Source of the DNA: Ampullaceana balthica
Lineage: Eukaryota > Mollusca > Gastropoda > Lymnaeidae
Reading direction: 5' to 3'
Length of the DNA: 64,000 nt
Assembly (NCBI GenBank): GCA_944989445.1
Contig: CALYLW010000985.1
Span: 245,950 to 309,949, forward strand
Position numbers and translations under genes: made by a program. Position 1 is the stretch's first letter. Each line of letters starts with the position of its first letter. Of the stretch, positions 11,590-23,455 are shown one piece after another. The notes under the pieces were generated by a model, which worked only from the letters and a program-made list of their open reading frames with translations, was not told the DNA's origin and made no database searches.

Positions 11590-11753
11590 CCCACCAAATT
11601 TTCCGGGGGGGGGGAGGGTAAAGCGGGACGGGGCCCCACGTAGGGGGGGGGAGGAAGTTTCCCCCCAGGTTTCTAGAGCAAAACATCGGGACGTCTGGTC
11701 ACTTTAGCGGGACATGAAGTCAGAAATCGGGACGTCTGGTCACCTTACGTATC
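11590..11753. other. G-rich block and ACGTCTGGTCAC repeat end
   Basis: G homopolymers lead into two copies of cgggacgtctggtcac (about 11687 and 11730), the second followed by cttacg. The same sequence (tgaaatcgggacgtctggtcaacg) recurs at 24550-24580, next to the LTR element. It is probably the terminus of a TIR element; the reverse complement GTGACCAGACGTCCCG would be its outer end. The partner end was not identified. Confidence 0.4.
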
Positions 11754-12760
11754 GGGATCACCGACAAGCCATCAAGTCATGGGAAAGCCGTATCAATAAG
11801 TAAAATGTAAATAACCACACAAATTGACGCAAAAACCGGCTTAGGGGCCGTCCATAAAGTATGTCACGCTCCAAGAGGTGGAGGGGGTGTAAGAAAGTGT
11901 GACAGCTTGTGACAGGGGGAAAGGGTGTCAGGCCATGTGTGATGTCACTCATTTAGTTTTTATGGTTTTTTTTTCTAATTGACTTTTTGATATTTTTAAA
12001 AAATAAAATTTAGATAGCTTTAAAAATACATTTCAAAAATTTTGTGAAACATTTTAATTAGTTTTATGTCAAAATAGCATGAAATGCGTATCTCTTGAAT
12101 GTGCTGTTGATAAATCTGAATTAAATGCAGCAAGATTGATATATCGAAGAAAAGGAATGGTTTGACAATCATGTTCGCACCAGACAATATTTCTATCAAA
12201 TTGTGAAATATCAGGACATAAAAAGTTGCGACCAAGTACGAAGCGCATATTTCAACGTTTTATCTTCGAGATTCTTTCTGCTCTAATCCCAATCAACCAA
12301 ACAACTGATGGACTTAGAGCTTCAGAAATAGCAGATGCGGATTCTAATAAATTTCCTTGTTTGTGGCACAGACTCTCAAAATTGATGCTATTATGCCAAG
12401 ATCAACAGGAGTTTTCAAAGTACAACCATGTGATCTTTATTGTCCATCTTTGCAGACCAGTGTCGAGTTCTAGGGTATTGTTGACTCACAAGGCTTGAAC
12501 TCAATAAATCAGAACACAATTAGATGAATCCATCTTTTAATTGAAACAGGAATCCTCCAATACATAATAACAACACAGTACTTCCATCCGCTACCAAATG
12601 ATCCCTCTAGCCTATCCTCTATCTACGTCATATCTCCCCACACTACGTCACACCAAACATGTGTCAACAATAGTGCGCACCGGCGCATCAGTCTAACATT
12701 AACATTCACAAGGCGGGAAAACTCCATTATACTATAACATTTCCCTGACAACCAGCTTAC

Positions 12761-13054
12761 TTGATTGGATTTGCAAAGTATGTCACTTATATTTTGCCTC
12801 AAAAATCACAAACAATGTTGAAGAAATATGCAGTACAACACAGAGCTCGGGCTCAGGAGAATGTGCCCACCAAAACTGTTCAAGAATCAACTAGGATAAA
12901 ACGCATCCGTCCTTTGAGAATCGCTTCTAGAAGGCAAAGAGAACACATGGCAGTCATTGCCAGAAGAGAAATAAATGCACATACAGAGGCTGTTGAGTGG
13001 CTAGATGAGGATGAGTTGATCTGTCTTCAATATCCTTACAGGAAACGAAGATGA
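12761..13054 (+). CDS. C-terminal fragment of the protein of TIR element A
   Basis: A 97-residue open frame shares an ordered pattern with the frame at 35439-35750 on the opposite strand: SQTMLKKYAVQHRARAQE versus SQAMLKKHVQQHQRC, then RPLRIASRRQREHMAVIA versus RPMRVAAKRQRELMAIIA, then EWLDED. In the relative a C-x2-C precedes this, so the segment looks like a degenerate zinc finger (cysteines lost here: FAKYVTYILPQ) followed by a conserved basic motif. The ATG is arbitrary, since coding similarity may start upstream. The broken frame at 12226-12498 on the same strand may be an earlier part of the same protein. Function is unassigned. Confidence 0.5.
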   Translation: MIGFAKYVTYILPQKSQTMLKKYAVQHRARAQENVPTKTVQESTRIKRIRPLRIASRRQREHMAVIARREINAHTEAVEWLDEDELICLQYPYRKRR

Positions 13055-13723
13055 TGAAAGATTGATGCTAGTCGTAAGTCGTAACTATAATGGATGAACA
13101 CTTCACACCACAATTGTAAGAAGATGTCCAGTGAATATTTTTGAATTAAACAAAATTAACAGGACCATAATAAACAGATTCAATATAGCACATATAGTTG
13201 GTCACATAATTTTACGGACATGTATTTTTTAAGTCAAATTTGTTTGTTTCCTTTTTATTACTTAATCACTGGGTAAGGTCAAGTTTCGCGAATCTACTTC
13301 TTATTCTGTGTCAATAGATGTGTACGGGATTTCGGCTCCAGCTCCGGCAAATCAGGAATCTGGCTTCGGCTCTGGCAGGATTTCACTTCATAAATTCGAC
13401 TGGCTGGGAGAGCCGTAATTTATATATATTCATAATGTCTCCAGAATCCGGCCATTTTAATAAATATGACTCTGGCTCAAGCCGGATTTCACTTAATAAA
13501 TCTGGCCAAATCCAGTTACCGCCAGTTTTCAAAATTTAAAATCCGGTACATCCCTACTTTTAAGTGGAAATTTTATATTTTAATTCAGTTTAATAGTGAA
13601 GTGTATATTAAGTATTAAATTAACTATTTTTAATTAAGTGATAATTTTAAAAAAATCGAAAGTGTGACGTACTTTAAGGGGGAGGGGGGTCGGGGGGGGT
13701 CGGGGGTCCCGAGATTAGTGACA

Positions 13724-13944
13724 GCGTTCTCACATATCACAATCTTTCGTGCAATAAATCCTTGAAATACTATTGTCAACAAAATAACTTTAATGGGGAC
13801 ACTATGTACACAAATATAAAATTTAGGTTACACTTCGTGGAAACATTCACACCAGTCCAGCCATCTTGCAAACCTCTAGAACATTCTCCCGCGCTTTCAC
13901 TCACATGACCTCTCTGTCATCAAACTCGTGATTCACACGTGACA
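13724..13944 (-). repeat. Divergent solo LTR-like fragment
   Basis: The block from gcgttctcacatatcac through aataactttaat...actatgtacac to ctcgtgattcacacgtgaca aligns end to end with most of the LTRs at 21001 and 24267. The segment corresponding to the first 30-40 bases of those LTRs is missing. It sits inside TIR element A, so it inserted after that element. Confidence 0.6.
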
Positions 13945-14139
13945 GGGTTTTCAAAAATATCGTGACCTACTTTATGGACGGCCCCTAAGCTAATACTAAA
14001 GCAATTTAAATTAATTTTAAAAAATCACTGTTTTGAATATTTAATTAAATTTAAGAAAATATTAAGTTATTCTTACCAATAATCACAATAAAACAAAATG
14101 TATTTATTTGATCAAGTAAAAGATGAAATTTAAAAATAA

Positions 14140-14797
14140 ATCCGTTAAAATAAACAAGTTTTTGACTATAAATCCTTTATGTAAGTGACATAACTAAAAG
14201 AATGTTCATTTATAATACGCAGCGCAAGACAATCCAAAAATACAAAATTAAGTCATAGTTTGAGGTCATATTAATTTGTAATAAGAAAAACCCGTAAAAA
14301 ACCAAGTTTTTGACTATAAATCCTTTATGTACGAGAAGTAATTAAAAGAATGTTCATTATAATACGCAGCGCCAGACCATCCAGAAATACAAAATTGCAG
14401 TTGTGTCGTAAAACATGTTTAATATAATGCGCACCGATCAGGAATATGTTTATAAAAAGAGCTGTCAATAAAATACGCACCTTATTGCGCGACAGAAAGG
14501 TTGTTCAATATAATACGCACCGCGACGCTCTATCTCAAAAAATAGCATGATACATAGGAATAAATAAAATAATCTAAAAAATCAATAATTTAATTACGGT
14601 ACATGCGATCGATCTGAAATTTTGATACATTGTTTTAATCATCGGTACAAAACTGCCTGCAAAAATTCAGCTCGCTATCTTGCGAGCAAATGGGTTAAAA
14701 ATCTATCAAAAGTTTTGGCGACAAGGTCGGTCAGTCGGTCGGTCGGTCGGTCGGTCGGTCGGCCGCAGACACCAAGAGTTAATATAAAAGATTTAAA
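14140..14797 (+). repeat. Repeat R1: truncated copy then full copy
   Basis: A truncated copy (about 14140-14265) is followed by a full copy starting at accaagtttttgactataaa (about 14300) and ending at gagttaatataaaagattta. R1 copies share acgcagcgcaagaccatcc, gcgcaccgatcaggaatatg, tgatacataggaataaat and agctcgctagcttacgagg, and carry inverted AAATCCTTTATAT motifs near both ends. No protein is encoded. Other copies: 20603, 30371-31857, 47615 (minus) and 56290. Confidence 0.85.
14725..14762. repeat. (GGTC)n microsatellite inside R1
   Basis: Eight or so GGTC repeats replace the acaagcaagggcgcaagcag stretch seen at the same place in other R1 copies. Confidence 0.9.
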
Positions 14798-15679
14798 AAG
14801 GAAACACAGTAAAAATAGCCGTGGTTATTTTAGTGTGATTTTTAAAAAAATGTTAATAGCCCACTGTAAGTGTGTATAAGTGTGTGTGTGTGTGCACGTG
14901 TGTGTGTCAGTGAGTGAGTGTGTGTTTTTTGTGTGAACTAAATGTGATGAAGCGGGTTATTTTTATGTCTGGTAATGTTGCGTCACTAACAAGACTACGT
15001 ATATCTTTTTTAAAAAAATTATTCATATTTTTTGCAAATTTTCTATATGTATTTTGGAGATGTATTTTATCCAGCCGTTCGAAAAATGTATTTGCCTTAA
15101 TATTTCTTCAGATGTCTACATTTTTGTTAAACGTTAATCTACCTTTCGTTTTGTTTAAAAATCATTGTCACTGTTTCCTTAAGTGTAATACTTTAACAAT
15201 ATTTATGTAAGATTGTTTGGTTTATTATCAAATACACATTATCGTTCTATCACTTTTTTTATATTTATATTCTTATATATGCTTCAGTTTAAATACTCTA
15301 TGTCTTTGACATTTTAAAAATTATTTATAAAAATTCAAATACTAATAGTGTATTCAAAGCATTTGAGATAGAAGGCACATCAGTGAAACCAGATACCAAC
15401 CCAACACTATAGCCTAGCCACTTTTAATATTCTTTTTTGCATAAATTAAGCTAAACATGATAGTTAAATAAAATTTATAAATAGAAAAATGCACAGGGAA
15501 CGGCATTTGATGTATGAAGCGAGTTATTAGTGATGAAAGCAATGTCAGTGTTTCTTAGTTGGCAGACTAATTTTCTTTCGGGGCTTAAATAGTTAATGTA
15601 ATTTTTTTTCTATAACGATTGCTCCATAAACTGCTCCAAAGAAATAGGTGGATTGAAAAAATATCGGTACAGTTAAAGA
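14798..15679. other. Non-coding stretch with GT-rich tract
   Basis: A GT-rich tract spans about 14874-14930. The rest is AT-rich with no supported gene. Confidence 0.4.
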
Positions 15680-16725
15680 TGAAAATGAATTATATATAGG
15701 AGTTATATAAACGGACCTAAGAGTGTGGGTAATAAGTAGAACAGATATTTTTATGTTGAGTGGTAACTTCGTGACCTTTTGAAAGGTACCTTTCATTGGT
15801 GGATCTAGGAGTCAATAATATCGTCAAACCCTGGGTGGCAAAAACACTATAGCTTTGCAACTGTTATGATACTTTTTGCATAACTTAAACTAAACCAGCA
15901 GGGTAAATTGTAAGCCCAAATCTTGCGATTCAAAATGTTTCTTAAAACAAATAAACCCAATATACACTTTACTTAAGCATCAATATTCACATAAATAATA
16001 TCTGGCTAATTTTAAAAAATCCTATTCGTTTGCATAAGGTCTTTATTTGACAAGAAATAAAAATAATGTTTCGGAGAGCTTCTCCTTTGAAAAAAGTAAT
16101 CCTAGGAAAAGATATTTGAGAGCTAACTAAAGTTTAAACATTCATTTAAAAAAAACAGTTTAAACTGTACTGTTCTGTAACTGTAAGGTGTACATATATT
16201 TAGTGTAAAGACATATCGCGGGTTTTACGACATATATATAGGTTCTAGCTTCAGAAAGTGCGTGTTCAGGCAAAAAAATACGCTAATAGCAACTAATATT
16301 GTGACATAACAACTTGATTTTATTTGAGCAATATTATACAACGAGAATAAAGTTTTTTATACAGACTGATTTCAGAGACATATGATGTGGTTCATTAAAT
16401 GGCAGTTTTTTAAAAAAAATCTTTATACACTCTCTTCAAAAAATAAAGTTTTTTAAACTATTCTGATTGAAAATAAAATGCCTACATAAATTATGTTATA
16501 TATTAAGGCCTTAACAAATTTGTCATTTTATAAGCTGAAAAAAGCTACAATGAAAAAAGGCTGAAATATAAATACAAAGAAAAATAATCCGTTCAATTTA
16601 GTGGAGCAAGAGTCTGCGAATTTATTGCTTTGTTTCTACTAGAAGAAAAGAGTGGAAAGTCATTTAAAATGACATAATAATATATTAGAAGATCAATTCC
16701 TGGGAATTTAAAAGCAAAACATTTT
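15680..16725 (+). repeat. Long dispersed repeat R3, copy 1
   Basis: Aligns in order with 32255-34085: gaattatatataggagtt, aacactata...ttttttgcata, tatttagtgtaaa, tacaacgagaataaagt (tacactacgagaatgaagt in the other copy), attctgattgaaa, and atataaatacaaag...gatcaa. Divergence is substantial, so the duplication is old. No protein recognised. Both copies lie downstream of R1 repeats. Confidence 0.65.
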
Positions 16726-16814
16726 TTAATGGTATTATTCATGTCAATAGAAAATATCTTTTAAACAAATAAACCCTATTTTCCTTCCTCCCCTAGTCAT
16801 AAATATTCTGAACT

Positions 16815-19800
16815 GAACTATCCTTTAACACGTCGTTGGGTCGTTGGGGCACCATCGTGAACTGCTCACTATCTCACGCCATTTGTCCCTGTTCTGTGCT
16901 GCCTTTTGAGAGTCAATGAATGACAGACCGGTCCACTCTTTGTTATTGTCCTCCCATCTCTTCTTTTGTATGCCTCTTTTACTTCCTCCCTGGACTGTGC
17001 CTTGCAATATGGTCTTTGTGAGACCTCCATTTTCTTGTCACGTGTCCGTACCATCGTAGTTTCCTCTTCTTAATGGAGGTTAGAAGGCCCTCGTAGGGGC
17101 CAATGACAGTACTTATTGTGTTGAGGACCGCTTCGTTTGTGATGTGCGCTGTGTAGGAGATGTTCAATATCTTTCTGAAACATATCATCTCTAGCGAATT
17201 GATTCTTCTTTGGAGGTCTGCAGTGAGCGTCCAAGCCTCACAACCATACAAAAAGACCAACATCGCCAGAGAGTGCATGAGTCGGATCTTTGATCTCAGG
17301 GAGAGTTTCTTGTTTTGCCAGATGTGCTTTAGTTTATTCAATGCTGCCATTGTTTGGGCCACTCTTGCAAGAATTTCTGGCTTTGAGCCTTCGTCTGATA
17401 TTATGACCCCTAGATATTTAAATGTGGAGACATGTTCGAGTTTTTGCCCGTTTATCCGAATCTCACTTGTGAATTTTCTATTTGCCATGACCTTGGTCTT
17501 TTCTGCATTGATTTTCATGCCGTACGCCTTTGCAGTTTTCTCTAACTTTGCAAGAATTCTTTTAGTTCATCCTCGCTACCAGCTAGGCCGCCTGTGTCAG
17601 CGGCGAAGCGTAGGTTGGTTATACTTCTCCCTCCGATGCTGACTGTTCCGACATGGTCTTCTAGCACATCTGTCATAATCCTTTCAAGGAAGAGATTGAA
17701 GAGGATGGGGGAAAGTAAGCATCCTTGTCTGACACCAACAGTGGTCTTGAACCAATCTCCCAGCCTGCTGTTGAAGATTACTGCGCTGGTTGCTCTGTTG
17801 TATATGTTCTTGATCACTTCTATGAGGTTTGAATTAATGTTGAATTTGTGCATAGTTGCCCACAGTGCCGCTCTGTCGAACGCGTTTTTAAAGTCTATAA
17901 AGACATGATAGAGGTCACTCTGGTGTTGGAGATGTTTTTCACAGAGCACTCGCAGATTACAGATTTGCTCCGTTGTGCTTCTTCCTGTCCTGAAACCCGC
18001 CTGCTCTTCTGAAATTGTTTGCTGTGCTTGTGGTTTCAGTCTGTTTAATATGATCATAAGAATGACTTTGCTGGGGTGACTAATCAGGCTGATTGTACGG
18101 TAGTTCTGACACATCTGTAGAATAAATACCCTTTTTTGGGAGAGTGATAACCAGCGATTGTGTCCAGGGGTTGGCCATTTTCCTGTCTGCCAGATCTTGT
18201 TGCACATGTAGGGATGTTTATTACGGGGTCACATCCTGCCTGAATCAGCTCGCCTGGAATGTTGTCTGCTCCAGCTGATTTTCTCTTTTTCAATTTTCGT
18301 ACAGCCAACTCCACCTCGTCGCGGAGAATAGAATGCATGTCTGTGTTTGTTGACTTCGGGCAGTTGAGCACTGATGCATCGCCTTTGGAGTCTTCATTGT
18401 ACAGCTCAGAACAGTATTCGGTCAATCATTTGAGAATTTCTTGTTCTTCTGTGATACATTTTGCGGATTTATCTTGTATGATTGTGATACGACCTTGTTT
18501 GTTGGATGTCAAGTCTCTAAAATTTTGTAAGCCTTTCTTGAATTGTTCCTTGTTAAATTTTGATCGATGTCTGAGCATTGTTGTTCTATCCTATCTTTTT
18601 TTGCTTTTACCATATATTTCCTGATATTTTTATTGATTGCTCTGTATCTGGGTGCTCCTTCTGCAGTATTCTTTACGCTCTTAAGGTTTCTTCTTTCATC
18701 GCATATTTCCAGAATATTATAGGATACCCATGGTATTTTTATTGCCCGCTTCTTACCAAGTACTTCTTTTGCTGCTTCAAATATTGTGGTATTGAAGGTA
18801 TCAGTGACTAAGTCTGTGTCCATATCCGACTCTGACTCTAATAGTGCGGTCAGTGAAGCAAATTTTCCTCCAATGGTTGCCCTGAAAACTTCTGATTTTT
18901 CTGTGTCTTTTAGTTTGTCAAGGTCAAAGCGTAATCGTGGATTGCCTTGTTTTGTTATCTTTTTCATGTAGAGATGGAAGGTCATCAGCACCAGATTATG
19001 GTCACTGCTGATATCTACCCCAGGGAACTTCTAGTTCTACCTGTTTTAATGCACGATTTGAATCGTTTTCTGACCAGTATGTAATCTATCTAGTTACTAT
19101 GTTCCCCGTCGGGGCTGTGCCAAGGCCATCTTCTGGATTTTTTATGTTGGCCAATTGTGTTAGCTAGCAGGAGGTTGTTATATCTTGTAAATTCCAGGAG
19201 ACGAAGTCCTCTATCATTGGTCAGATCATTGCTAGAGCGTCCGCAAGTATCTGCCCAATTGGTCCATACATCTACTCCAATCTTCGCGTTCCAGTCTCCT
19301 TGGACAACGATAATGTCTTGCCTTGGTGTTTGATCCACGATGCCCTGTACTTGGTTATAGAAGGCCTCTACTTCGCTGTCATCGTGGCTGGTTGTAGGAG
19401 CATATATCTGTATAATTGTGATATTGAAGGGTGTGGCTTTCAGCCGAATGGGGATGATGCGGCTGGAGACATGACGATATCCAATGACTGAGTTTGTTAT
19501 ATTTTTATGAATGTGGAATCCAACTCCATGTTCGTGTCTGTCATCCCTGCCGTTGAAGTAGATCGTGTGTCCTTCCTCTGTTGAGAGTTCATCAACGCTT
19601 TCCTATCGAATCTCACATAGTCCGATGACATTCCATCGGTATCGCTCCATTTCATGCGTCAATTCGTTCACTTTCCCTGTAGCATGTAGGGTTCTTACAT
19701 TTCATGTGATAATAATTACGTCATCTCTTCTTTTAAGGTTGATTTGGGGAGTTTCTTGGGGTGCACCAGTAATACACTTTTCTTCGTCACCATCCAGCTG

Positions 19801-20227
19801 TGCAGTGGTAGACGCGGCCTTTGTTAACCCGGGAGACGACCGAGCCGGTAAGTGTTCAGTTAGTATTACAGTCATGTGGTGTGTCCAGGGCAGGAAATTC
19901 TTGGCGGCGCCAATCCCTCTCCAAGCTTGATCACAGCCGGTTTCCTCCTTATCGGTGGTCCGCCTTGATCACGGACACGTAGCCGTTGAGTTTACACTTG
20001 ATCTCGTCCGCCCTGGCCGGGGCTTCAATTTGGAAGTCATACGCCCAGTAGTGGTTTAGCCGGTCAGCTAAGACCGTTGCCCGGGGTGATGCGCTGGAAG
20101 CCACACGTGAGAGTTTCGAGAGATGGGCGAGGACCAATGAGATTGACCACCCGAGGGTGCAGCTGTCAAAGCGTCAAAGGTACTACCTCTGCCTAGAGCC
20201 CTCTACACCCCATCTACAACCCTCAAT
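16815..20227 (-). mobile_element. Near full-length RTE-type LINE retrotransposon
   Basis: Read on the minus strand, the element has a G+C-richer 5' region (about 20227-19740), an apurinic-type endonuclease (19740-19050), a reverse transcriptase (about 18425-17540) and a C-terminal domain ending near 16830. The 3' end is short and aligns with the other copy at 53525 (ccaac/aaagaccgaatgacgg...ttaa...gatagttcag), consistent with the short 3' regions of the RTE clade. Length of about 3.4 kb is typical. Coding is interrupted many times. Confidence 0.85.
16830..19745 (-). pseudogene. RTE endonuclease-reverse transcriptase, broken
   Basis: N-terminal endonuclease pieces: NVRTLHATGKVNELTHEMER-like start near 19700, IYAPTTSHDDSEVEAFYNQV, then DIIVVQGDWNAKIGVDVW (19290), the usual GDWNAKIG active-site block. 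The reverse transcriptase has EEQAGFRTGRSTTEQI, FIDFKNAFDRAALW, GVRQGCLLSPILFNLFLE and then FAADTGGLAGSEDEL. The FADD catalytic motif has become FAAD, losing one aspartate. The C-terminal part includes VSTFKYLGVIISDEGSKPE, YGCEAWTLTADLQRR and LRWYGHVTR. Breaks occur around 17520, 18200-18425, 18500, 19000 and 19340. Proteins of this type are often mis-annotated as craniofacial development protein 2-like. Inactive. Confidence 0.85.
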
Positions 20228-20602
20228 ATTCAATATATATTATCTGGCTCGAAGGAATCATATGGAATGATATTGTTTTAATTTTTTGATTCCTGTGAAA
20301 AGAAATTGAGCCTTTCCTATTAGAGTTTGGTAAATGTTAAGGACCTTTGTAATTCTGGTAGAGTATATAGAGAAACGCATGCGTTATTAAAGCAGAAATA
20401 CCAAAATTTATGGGTAATATTTAAATTCATCATACTTTCTATTATCTCGACACAAATATCGTGATTTTTATAAAGAAGGGGTTTGATTTATCACTACCAA
20501 GATTTCCTGATGCGTTTACACTCATTTTTAAGGGGAATTTTAGACCCAAAAGCAAATAAAGTTATTTTTATTGTGCCTACCCCGTAGCGTATCACGGGCA
20601 TT
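20228..20602. other. AT-rich spacer between LINE and R1
   Basis: No gene, RNA or repeat match recognised. Confidence 0.35.
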
Positions 20603-20980
20603 GCGCTGGTGATTAATATAATGAGCACCGATCAGGAATATGTTTATAAAAAGTATTGTAAATAAAATACGCACCTTATTGCGCAACAGAAAATGTTGTT
20701 CAATATAATACGCACCACAACACTATTGCAAAAAAGTTAATATGTTACATATAGATAAATAAAGATAGTCTAAAAATGCATTAATTTAAATTACGGTACA
20801 TTCGATTTATCTGAAATTTCATAAATCATCTTTTATCATAGGCACAAGTCTGCTTGCAAAATTTCAGCTCGCTAGTTTACGAGGAAGTGGGTTAAAAATC
20901 GGAACCGCCCACCTGCCTCAAGCAAGCAAGCAGACACCACGAGTTAATATAAATGATTTAAAAAGCGGGACGAATGGGCG
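20603..20980 (+). repeat. Repeat R1, 5'-truncated copy
   Basis: Begins mid-unit at gattaatataatgagcaccg and runs through acgcaccttattgcgcaac, attacggtacattcgat and agctcgctagtttacgagg to gagttaatataaatgattta. It lies just before a GC-rich gcgggacg...cgtcccgc inverted block and the LTR element. Confidence 0.85.
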
Positions 20981-21000
20981 TCCCGCCGGGACAAGCGAGG

Positions 21001-21262
21001 TGTAAATGGTTTACTTTTATATGTATTCTCTGTAGGCGTTCTCTCAATACATAACCTTGCATACAATGATGCTCTGAAGAAATGGTTTCAATAAAATAAC
21101 TTTAATATCCCCACTATGTACAGAACATATATAATTTGAGGTTATACCACTTGGAGTCCTCAAGCACACGTTTGCCAATACACACATAATTTTTACAACT
21201 GCTTTCGCGCTCGTTAACCCATGTGACCTCTCAGTCACTCATCTCGTGATTCACACGTGATA
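21001..21262 (-). repeat. 3' LTR of the gag-only element
   Basis: Shares ggcgttctctcaatacataa, gatgctctgaagaa.tggtt, aataaaataa and cctcaagcacacgtt with the other LTR. It contains AATAAA on the + strand and is A/T-rich in the centre. Divergence from its partner shows the insertion is not recent. Confidence 0.85.
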
Positions 21263-21867
21263 TTCAACCCCATCCTTCAAAAACACATGTTTATGAAATA
21301 CAACATTTTTAGTCTAAATAGAATCAAATTAATCTACATGACTAATCAAATTTCAAATATTTATCATCAATGGGCATTCATTGTCTTACACACAACATCT
21401 AGACATGAAAATCAAGAGAGAAAAAATCTGTAGGACTTCAACAGTCTACCTGTACTGAAAAAATGAAACTTTTTAACACAATTATACGTTTGTGTAAGTA
21501 AAATACTTTAAACAATCAATATTCTTAAAACTAAAATTAAATATGTACCCAGTGGAATTCAAACACTGCTCCTTGTTTATTGTTCGGCGAATAAAAATAC
21601 TAATATTAATACAGTCTCTGGTTTAATCATTTGGGAATTCACAGAATGTCTTTACTTATTGTCCTTCTACTTAATATGTATGCAACCACATTGTCCTTTC
21701 CCTTAACAGGTTTAATGTCAAATTTGTAGTCGGCTAATAGCATAGGCTAGTTCAAAAATAGTCATTCTTCAGCTGACGAGTATGAATTCAAATAATTGGG
21801 CTTTCAATGCTTCTTTAGTCTATTAAATGTTCAATAGTTCACCAACCATGACCATGATTGTTTCCAT

Positions 21868-23455
21868 TCACAATATCAATTCCAGCATCTTGAATAAGTC
21901 GCTTAGCTTTTGAGATGGTATTTTACTTCCAGATAATTCAACAGAATTTCGGCCAGATGAGTCAGTGTCATTAGAAACCTTTGTCCGGAAACTAATGTGT
22001 GCTTCAATGTCTCTGATTCTGTTTATTACACAACCAAGTGTTCTTCCTACTTCAGATGATTCCACAGAAATGGTCTCAGACTCAATATTACCATCTCTAT
22101 CTCTGCTACTATGGCCTTCATCCCTTTTACCATATACATGATTGTCAATAGTGACTAAAGTGTCATAAATTCTTGTTTCTTCTCGATTCATCTTTCTTAT
22201 ATCATTCATGTCATGGTTTTCATTCTTCCTCCATGGTTGATCAAATATTCATTTTCTGCAACCCAAACTATATTCGCCTCTCCATGATCTCCTACCTTGA
22301 TTATAATCTCTATATCTGGAATTATGATTATATTTTTATCTCCATGATTGTCTACCTTTGTTTACAAAGTGATCTTGTCTTGATTTTTCGTCTGTATTCT
22401 TTCTTATAGTGCTGTTATTAGGTAACTCCCTATTTGGTTGTCCTTTATTGTGTTAACACTGCCTCGCCATATGTCCTGGCCTGTTTCAGTACCAACAAAT
22501 GGTTTCTCTATTGCCTTGGTTTGGCAAACTCAGATTTACAATTCATTGTCTTTTTTCTTGGTTTTTATTTTGTACTTCAAACAAAGATATATTCTCTTTT
22601 ATCCATTTCCACATTTGGATGAGAATCCTTGAATGTGCAAAATGCATTTGTTAGCTCTGCTTGAGTACGAACTTTCTTTTCAGTTAAATATGTGAATAGA
22701 GCTGGTGTTTCATTTTCTAAGAACTTGTAAATTAACACCATGTCTAGTAGGGCCTTTGGATTGCTTGTATCTATTGCTGTAACTTCCAGCCATTTTGTGA
22801 ATTTATGTTTCATGTGCTATGATCTGTGGATCTTTGTCCGTCTTGATTCTCTTTTCATGAAATTCTTTTCTATAATCATTTTCTGACTTTCCGAAATGAC
22901 ATAGAAGAGCCTATTTGACATTTTATCTATGTTTTTGTTGTCTTTGGCTATACTGTTATAAGCTTCGAATGCTTCTCCAGTTAGTTGAGTCATCAATTGT
23001 GCTGGCCAATCATCTTCATCATAACCTTTAATGGCCATTATTGATTCAAAATAATCCAGAAAAAAATCCATTTTCTCTTTCTAGCTATCATATTTTCTAA
23101 ATTTGATAGTATCCTTCGTTGCTGACTTTCTATTTGTGTCATTACCAGGATTGTGGCCTCTACTCTCTAAATAAATTTGTAGTTTTAAGTTGTCATTTAT
23201 AATTTGTTCAAGTTCTCTTTTAGCAGCTCTTTCTTCTCTCTCAATTATTTGTTTTTGCCTCTCTTCTTCTTTAGCCTCTTTTTGCTTTTGCCTCTCTTCT
23301 TCTTTGGCTATTTTTCGCATCTCTTCCTCTTTGCCTATTTTTAGCTTCTCTTCTTCTTTGGCTACATTGACTTTCTCTTCAACAAAGTATTTCAATTATT
23401 TTCCACTTAAGCCTAATTCTTTAGCTATGGCAGTGAATTCTTTGTAGTAATCCAT
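21868..23455 (-). pseudogene. Ty3/gypsy-like Gag, broken
   Basis: The minus-strand frame starts with MDYYKEFTAIAKELGLSGK (ATG complement at 23453-23455), meets a stop, and continues as a highly charged coiled coil (KEEEKLKIGKEEEMRKIAKE and so on, 23395-23200). A capsid-like core follows with IMAIKGYDEDDWPAQLMTQL and LTGEAFEAYNSIAKD (about 23050-22900). After another break comes a second helical segment (22813-22577) with the typical shape of mollusc and cnidarian gypsy Gag. A CCHC zinc knuckle is at 22456-22497: C-W-Y-stop-N-R-P-G-H-M-A-R-Q-C, where the second cysteine codon has become TGA. The tail 22209-21868 is acidic and Ser-rich (SSEVGRTLGCVINRIRD), likely the start of a former downstream domain. 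Confidence 0.7.

Larger units (their letters stand above)
11844..13985 (+). mobile_element. TIR element A, ends GGGGCCGTCCATAAAGTA, flanked by TA
   Basis: The left end GGGGCCGTCCATAAAGTATG and the right end ...TACTTTATGGACGGCCCC form a near-perfect inverted repeat. A TA dinucleotide lies directly outside each end. Inside both ends are G/C-rich polypurine-polypyrimidine blocks. The interior encodes a relic protein (12761-13054) related to that of element B at 34115-36267. It also contains a solo LTR-like insertion at about 13724-13944. I do not recognise the superfamily; a TA duplication would suit ISL2EU-like or Tc1/mariner-like groups, but the protein does not clearly say so. Confidence 0.75.

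Noticed and set aside
17160..17642. Plus-strand frames across the RTE LINE (also 54029-54733)
   Set aside because: Antisense shadows of the reverse transcriptase on the minus strand.
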